Source of the DNA: a virus
Strand: one strand, 5' to 3'
DNA: 28,438 bases
IMG/VR virus record: IMGVR_UViG_3300004806_000067
Coordinates: 1-28,438 of that record
Shown here: positions 24,501 through 28,438 of the stretch, in pieces
Layout of the letters: every line of letters starts with the position of its first letter
Position numbering within the stretch: the first letter of the stretch is position 1
Made by a program: the position numbers and the translations under genes
The notes under the pieces: model-generated
Told to the model about the DNA's origin: nothing
Database searches by the model: none
Seen by the model: only the letters and a program-made list of their open reading frames with translations

Positions 24501-26573
24501 TTATGTAGTAATGTTGACAACAACAGATAATGGATCAAACGGATCAACTGTAATGATTCTATTAAATGCTGATGAAATGATTGTGGTTGTCGGATTTGCA
24601 GTAATTGTTAATTGCCCCAAAGGATTATCAACATCTAAAGGACCAAAACTATTTAATGTAACAACACCGTTCACATAGTCTACGGTACCAACATTATTAT
24701 TAAATATTGTTTTAACATTCAATGCATTATTATAATATGACCTCAATTGTCCATATTGTCCTTGCAATATAACAACGGCTGCACCAAGTTGACCTGTTGT
24801 GTCATTTGCAGCATTAGTAATTACGGCTAAAGCACTTGTATAACCTGTACCTGCATTGGTAACAACGATTGATTTAATTTGTCCATTACCATTCAATATA
24901 GCTTCAGCTGTTGCACCTGTACCATCACCAGAGATTGTTACTGTCGGTGGATATTGATAACCAAAACCAGGATTGATAATTGATAATGAATCTACACCAA
25001 CAGATTGTACTGGTATTTCTTCAATGTAAATACCATCAATTATATTAGATGCATTTGATGGATCTCTAAATTGAACTGCTGGAGAACTATTGATACCACT
25101 TAACAATATACCCCTTTGTAATGGTGTATTGAAGTAGAAATTATATGTTGTCGGTGTGGTTAAATTTGGATAGAATTTCTTTTGTACTTGTATAGAAAAA
25201 TCTGCCGTAACAATAGATGGGTCAGCAGTTATGATTGCCGTATTTAAAGCAGATGAACTAAAAGTTGAATTAAAAGTATTAAGAGTTGTTGATGTAAAAT
25301 TATTAACAGCTGCAACAATTAAAGATTGTAATTGACTTGATGTATAGTTTGTCTTCTTAGGATCATAACGTACATTTGCCGTGACTTTTATGTATGTGTA
25401 ATCCGGATCTATAATAACTGGTCTAACTGTCATTACAGAAATTGGAGTAATGATTTCATTAATGATTTGTTGCTTTTGTACATCTGTTAGTGTATAAGAA
25501 CCGGATGGTTTTAATGCAACATAAACTTGTCCATATGCTGGTGGATTATTTTCTTGGCCACCCCATACGTTGACAGCATCAAATTTAATACCTAAATTAT
25601 TTTGACTAATCAATGTAATATAATCTTCTTTAGTTACCGCTCTATTCTGAGATGAGAAGGCTTTTGGTGCCTGGAATTTAATAGAAGAAATAGATTCTTT
25701 TGCTCCACCTTGACCTGTAGCAACTACAGAAAATGTAGAGGTGTTTGAGTAACCAGCAATTGAATCTAGTAATATAAAGTTGTTTGCACCAGTTGCTAAC
25801 GGTCCTGCTGTAACGATATAAGAGATTCCAACAATATTACCATCAACTAATTGTTGTCCTAATATACCATCACCAAAGTAAATTTGATAGTTGCCGTTTT
25901 GACCTTCTTGTAAAAAGTAAACAGCATCTGAACCGGTTAATTGTAAATAACTAGGTGCCAATGTGAAGACTTGATAAGCTGAATTGGTACTACTCTGTTG
26001 TACAGAAACCACCAATGTTGTTGTGTCTATATTAACATCTGGTATAGTAAAGATATAGTTTGGATTGGTTGCCGAATCCACCAAATAAGATTGAGTAGTT
26101 GGTATACCTTGTTTAATGATTACATTATTAAACGTAGCCGTATTGTTCTGTACGTTGACCGTATAAGAATCTGTAGTAACAAAATTATAGTTTACACCAT
26201 CAATTGCTTCCGACAATAGATTAGTAAATTTAGGTAAAGTCAAAGAACTTTGTGTGACTTGATTAATCTTAAGATTGATTGTGGCTGAAGGTGCAATTGC
26301 AGATTTTGGTACATAGTCCAATAATTTTGCCTGAGAAACCACAGAATTACGTGACAATGCAGTATCTAGGAACATCTCATTGGCAACCATGTTCAGGTAA
26401 AAAGCATTGTATTGTGTATTATATGCCAAAACATCCAACAATGTAGATAGTGCAGAACCTTCGTAGTTATAGTCTTGCAAAACCGGTTGTGATTGCAGGA
26501 ATGTTCTAAGATTGTTTTTAATTGAATTAAAATCCAAATCTGTTACTTGTATATTACTGTTAGCTCCTGCCAT
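24501..26573 (-). CDS. 6: Baseplate wedge protein gp6-like (baseplate J-like), 690 residues
   Basis: gp6 forms the inner iris ring of the T4-type baseplate and is the wedge component most conserved among contractile tails (baseplate J-like family). Visible family features: N-terminal helices with FNSIKNNLRTFLQSQP, YNYEGSALSTLLDVLAYNTQ, YNAFYLNMVANEMFLDTAL and RNSVVSQAKLLDYVPKSAIA; the beta region IYFGDGILGQQLVDGN; RAVTKEDYITLI; NVWGGQENNPP; and the end block YNNALNVKTIFNNNVGTVDY with VNGVVTLNSF. Residues about 525-605 are a GSGY beta-repeat insert just before that end block. Length is close to T4 gp6 (660). The start is 1 nt after the gp25 stop, with AAGAGAT upstream, so gp25 and gp6 are translationally coupled. 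Assignment is secure from sequence plus gene order gp25-gp6. Confidence 0.92.
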   Translation of the reverse strand: MAGANSNIQVTDLDFNSIKNNLRTFLQSQPVLQDYNYEGSALSTLLDVLAYNTQYNAFYLNMVANEMFLDTALSRNSVVSQAKLLDYVPKSAIAPSATINLKINQVTQSSLTLPKFTNLLSEAIDGVNYNFVTTDSYTVNVQNNTATFNNVIIKQGIPTTQSYLVDSATNPNYIFTIPDVNIDTTTLVVSVQQSSTNSAYQVFTLAPSYLQLTGSDAVYFLQEGQNGNYQIYFGDGILGQQLVDGNIVGISYIVTAGPLATGANNFILLDSIAGYSNTSTFSVVATGQGGAKESISSIKFQAPKAFSSQNRAVTKEDYITLISQNNLGIKFDAVNVWGGQENNPPAYGQVYVALKPSGSYTLTDVQKQQIINEIITPISVMTVRPVIIDPDYTYIKVTANVRYDPKKTNYTSSQLQSLIVAAVNNFTSTTLNTFNSTFSSSALNTAIITADPSIVTADFSIQVQKKFYPNLTTPTTYNFYFNTPLQRGILLSGINSSPAVQFRDPSNASNIIDGIYIEEIPVQSVGVDSLSIINPGFGYQYPPTVTISGDGTGATAEAILNGNGQIKSIVVTNAGTGYTSALAVITNAANDTTGQLGAAVVILQGQYGQLRSYYNNALNVKTIFNNNVGTVDYVNGVVTLNSFGPLDVDNPLGQLTITANPTTTIISSAFNRIITVDPFDPLSVVVNITT

Positions 26574-26574
26574 A

Positions 26575-26967
26575 TTATCTATCTCTTTCTAGTAGAAGTG
26601 TTACTGTTGTAGGTAGTGTTGCGTTGACCAAATAATAAGACAAAGTAACATAATAACCATTTTTGTCTGGTGACGGATTAACACTTACTGTTGTGAGTTT
26701 TGCTCTCGGTTCGTAATTGGCGATTAAATTTAGAATTTCTTTCTCTAATATTCCTGCTGATACTGGACCCATATTCTCAAATAAGATATTGTCTAAATTT
26801 GAACCTAAATCTGGATTAAACAGTCTATCATAGTGCCTTGTCTGTAATAGGTTTCTGATAGAACGAGTTACAGCTGTAGTATCATAACTTAAAGCAATAT
26901 CACCCGTTACTGGTTTCTTAGTAAAGGTGAAATCTAAATCCGAGTATAATTTGTTTATTGTTGCCAT
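26575..26967 (-). CDS. 25: Baseplate wedge and sheath-initiator protein gp25-like, 130 residues
   Basis: gp25 clamps gp6 in the wedge and its sheath-like part primes assembly of the contractile sheath; it is related to GpW/TssE-type proteins. The sequence shows the family pattern: YSDLDFTF near the start, TAVTRSIRNLLQTRHYDRLF, NPDLGSNLDNILFENM, then the conserved EPRAKLTTVSV and a terminal beta strand (TLPTTVTLLLERDR). Length 130 is typical (T4: 132). The gene is directly upstream of gp6, the universal order in contractile tails. No strong Shine-Dalgarno is seen; GATAAATA lies 4 nt before the ATG. Annotation as a lysozyme, which appears in older records for this family, would be misleading because no catalytic motif is visible. 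Confidence 0.92.
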   Translation of the reverse strand: MATINKLYSDLDFTFTKKPVTGDIALSYDTTAVTRSIRNLLQTRHYDRLFNPDLGSNLDNILFENMGPVSAGILEKEILNLIANYEPRAKLTTVSVNPSPDKNGYYVTLSYYLVNATLPTTVTLLLERDR

Positions 26968-26971
26968 TGTC

Positions 26972-26979
26972 TATTTATC
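26972..26979 (-). promoter_or_regulatory. GATAAATA element just before the gp25-like start
   Basis: GATAAATA on the minus strand fits the loose T4 late form NATAAATA (7 of 8 to TATAAATA). It lies in the 13-bp gap after the spike gene and ends 4 nt before the gp25 ATG. As a promoter it would give an almost leaderless mRNA. Chance in an AT-rich gap is a fair alternative. Confidence 0.25.
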
Positions 26980-26980
26980 G

Positions 26981-27748
26981 TTATAAAATTGGCGTAGCAA
27001 TAATACCAGTTACTCCAGAACCATTCTGTACACCAGGGTGTACGTGAGCATTAATACCGACTCTAACCGATTCTAAAGTACCAATATAGTCGTTGATGAT
27101 AGGTGAATTTACTGACACGGAAGAAGTTATAGTTCCTGGTAAAGCCGCCAAAGTAGGTACTCCAGCGTTTATAAATCCTGTTGTTTGTATACCTATGGCT
27201 GCAGAAACTTGCATTTGTGAAGTAATATTACCAATAGCCGCAACGGTTTGATTCGTTCCAATATCACCATTCACATTTAAATCTGCGTTTATATTGACGT
27301 TTGCCGCACTTATATTGAAGTCTCCTTGTGCATTAAAGTCAAAATCACCATTCACCGTCTGTTCACAATTGCCTTCAACAACTTGGTTTAAATCACCTTT
27401 GACAGTTTGATATACATTACCATCCACTTGATTGTATGAATCTCCTTGTACGTGAAATACGGAGTCTCCTTGTACAGTAATATTACAGACACCTTTAATC
27501 AATACATTTTTGTCTTGTATAGTGATTTCATAACCATTTCCATACACCTTGTGCACTTCATCACCATTAGGATGCATTTCAATAAATGTTCCAGAACGGT
27601 GTTGCAATCTAACTCTTTCTCTTGTTGGAGTATCATCCATCTCAAGGAAGTGACCAGATTCTGTTTGTTGTATGTTATTGTATGGGTATATTGGTTGGTA
27701 ATCCGTATTAGCTGCGGATTCCGGTTCAGTCCATGATAAGTCAGCCAT
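26981..27748 (-). CDS. Tail spike beta-helix protein (gp5C-like needle) with HxH tip, 255 residues
   Basis: The N-terminal part has ESGHFLEMDDTPTRERVRLQ, HRSGTFIEMHPNGDEVHKVY, the same type of sequence that leads into the needle of T4 gp5 and VgrG proteins. Residues 84-147 are eight consecutive octapeptides of the form VxGxxxxx (VQGDSVFH, VQGDSYNQ, VDGNVYQT, VKGDLNQV, VEGNCEQT, VNGDFDFN and two degenerate ones), the hallmark of the T4 gp5C triple-stranded beta-helix. The C-terminal part holds NAHVHPGVQNGSG: H235 and H237 give the HxH motif that binds metal at the apex of P2-type spikes. It should trimerise and pierce the outer membrane on contraction. AAAAAGGA, 6 nt before ATG, is the strongest ribosome-binding site in the window. 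No OB or lysozyme domain is on this gene; the OB domain is on the next gene upstream. Confidence 0.88.
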   Translation of the reverse strand: MADLSWTEPESAANTDYQPIYPYNNIQQTESGHFLEMDDTPTRERVRLQHRSGTFIEMHPNGDEVHKVYGNGYEITIQDKNVLIKGVCNITVQGDSVFHVQGDSYNQVDGNVYQTVKGDLNQVVEGNCEQTVNGDFDFNAQGDFNISAANVNINADLNVNGDIGTNQTVAAIGNITSQMQVSAAIGIQTTGFINAGVPTLAALPGTITSSVSVNSPIINDYIGTLESVRVGINAHVHPGVQNGSGVTGIIATPIL

Positions 27749-27769
27749 TTAAAATCCTTTTTATTACAC

Positions 27770-28438
27770 CTATGTATTAGCACTTGGTGATGCAGCTACA
27801 ATACTCTGAGCATTATTGATAGAATCTTTTAAAGCCGCAGTAGCTTCACTTAAACATTGTGCAAATAAAGCTGCTAATTTTGTAGGTAAACTTTCAATAT
27901 ACGCTATAAGTTTTTTTACTTGTTGTATATAATTTTGTATTGCGGATAGTTTTGATTTAATATCCTTTGCATATTTTTGAATAATCTTAAATTGTGCTTG
28001 TATGGCCTTTGCGGCTGCTCTAACTTCATCTGCAAATGGTGATGATGAAGTTGATTTCCATAATGCGGCTAGAGCTGTTCTGATAGCCTGAACAACTTGT
28101 TTAATCTGTAACGATACTAAAGCAATATTGTATTTAATTCCTGCTGAGATATCACAAACGTGAACTCTATCAGAATTTGTTTTAGCAATAGCTGTATTCG
28201 CAACAATACCTCTTGCAAGTGGTGGTGTTGTTGGTTTACCATTAGTGTATCTTACTTGTCCAGCAGGCATTTGAGGTCCTGCAGCTTTCTGTGCTGGTGT
28301 TTGTGGGTTTTGAAAACCTTTATTACCACTTGAACCAGTCTCAGAACCTGCCTCTCTATATATTCCAGGCATAACTCCTGTCATAATAGGAAACTGTGCA
28401 GACATACCATCACCAAAGAAACCAGTCACCCAATCACC
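27770..28438 (-). CDS. 5: Baseplate hub protein with gp5-type OB-fold end and helical C-terminus, N-terminal part missing
   Basis: The frame is open to the right edge, so the gene starts outside the window; a GTG at 28429 is in frame but is almost surely internal (it encodes V in GDWVTGFFGDG). The visible start, GDWVTGFFGDGMSAQFPIM followed by TGVMPGI, matches the last strands of the T4 gp5 N-terminal OB domain ('G..V.GFF.DG..AQ.P...G..PG'). After a Pro/Gly linker (residues about 35-75) come about 120 helical, Lys/Ala-rich residues (VSLQIKQVVQAIRTALAALW, IQKYAKDIKSKLSAIQNYIQ, LPTKLAALFAQCLSEA). There is no lysozyme domain after the OB fold, unlike T4 gp5. The needle is supplied by the next gene, 21 bp downstream. 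The helical tail may hold the hub trimer or dock the spike; this is inferred. The symbol is used for the OB-domain relationship only. Confidence 0.75.
   Translation of the reverse strand, partial: GDWVTGFFGDGMSAQFPIMTGVMPGIYREAGSETGSSGNKGFQNPQTPAQKAAGPQMPAGQVRYTNGKPTTPPLARGIVANTAIAKTNSDRVHVCDISAGIKYNIALVSLQIKQVVQAIRTALAALWKSTSSSPFADEVRAAAKAIQAQFKIIQKYAKDIKSKLSAIQNYIQQVKKLIAYIESLPTKLAALFAQCLSEATAALKDSINNAQSIVAASPSANT

Noticed and set aside
26575-26967. Lysozyme activity for the gp25-like protein
   Set aside because: No catalytic residues are visible and the family's structural role in the wedge is established.
28427-28429. GTG as start of the OB-domain gene
   Set aside because: The frame stays open to the window edge, the upstream codons read GDW and fit the OB domain, and there is no ribosome-binding site, so the true start is outside.

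Overview
The window is the baseplate and tail-fibre block of an AT-rich, T4-like (contractile-tailed) bacteriophage. All sixteen genes I can support lie on the minus strand, so transcription runs from the right edge to the left. Genes are packed with gaps of 1 to about 35 bp, apart from one 134-bp gap. Protein style (DUF4815, the small 'GTNFVRDT' coiled-coil gene, Asn/Ala/Thr-rich fibres, GSGY beta repeats) is closest to marine T4-like myoviruses of cyanobacteria and SAR11-type hosts. The sequence alone does not fix the host.

Right part (about 28.4 to 18.4 kb), baseplate core. It holds the end of a gp5-like OB-fold hub protein (cut by the window edge), a separate gp5C-type beta-helix spike with a His-x-His tip, the gp25 sheath-initiator wedge protein, the gp6 (baseplate J-like) wedge protein, a 1032-residue wedge-associated protein in the gp7 position, a short fibre-like gene, and gp8. 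Unlike T4, OB domain and spike are on two genes and no lysozyme domain is visible between them.

Middle part (18.4 to 10.9 kb), outer baseplate. A 1663-residue DUF4815 protein carries a PA14-like domain and a Pro/Gly tail. It is followed by a 735-residue structural protein and a 72-residue coiled-coil protein.

Left part (10.9 to 0 kb), host-recognition module. It contains a fibre with a C-terminal peptidase S74 self-cleaving chaperone, a glycine-rich gp38-like putative adhesin with a Cys/Tyr-rich insert, two small proteins, a giant 1872-residue repeat-rich fibre, and the start of another gene with a carbohydrate-binding-like fold that runs off the left edge.

The most unusual points are these. 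(1) The 134-bp leader in front of the 117-residue protein gene can form alternative hairpins that hide its ribosome-binding site and start codon, with a late-promoter-like element placed so that late transcripts would escape. (2) A 'NPGSGY' beta-repeat module is inserted into at least five structural proteins, including the conserved wedge proteins gp6 and gp8. (3) The spike is split from the OB hub protein. (4) The adhesin has a ten-cysteine, tyrosine-rich insert between two polyglycine blocks. No tRNA, CRISPR array, transposase, integrase or clear intrinsic terminator was seen.
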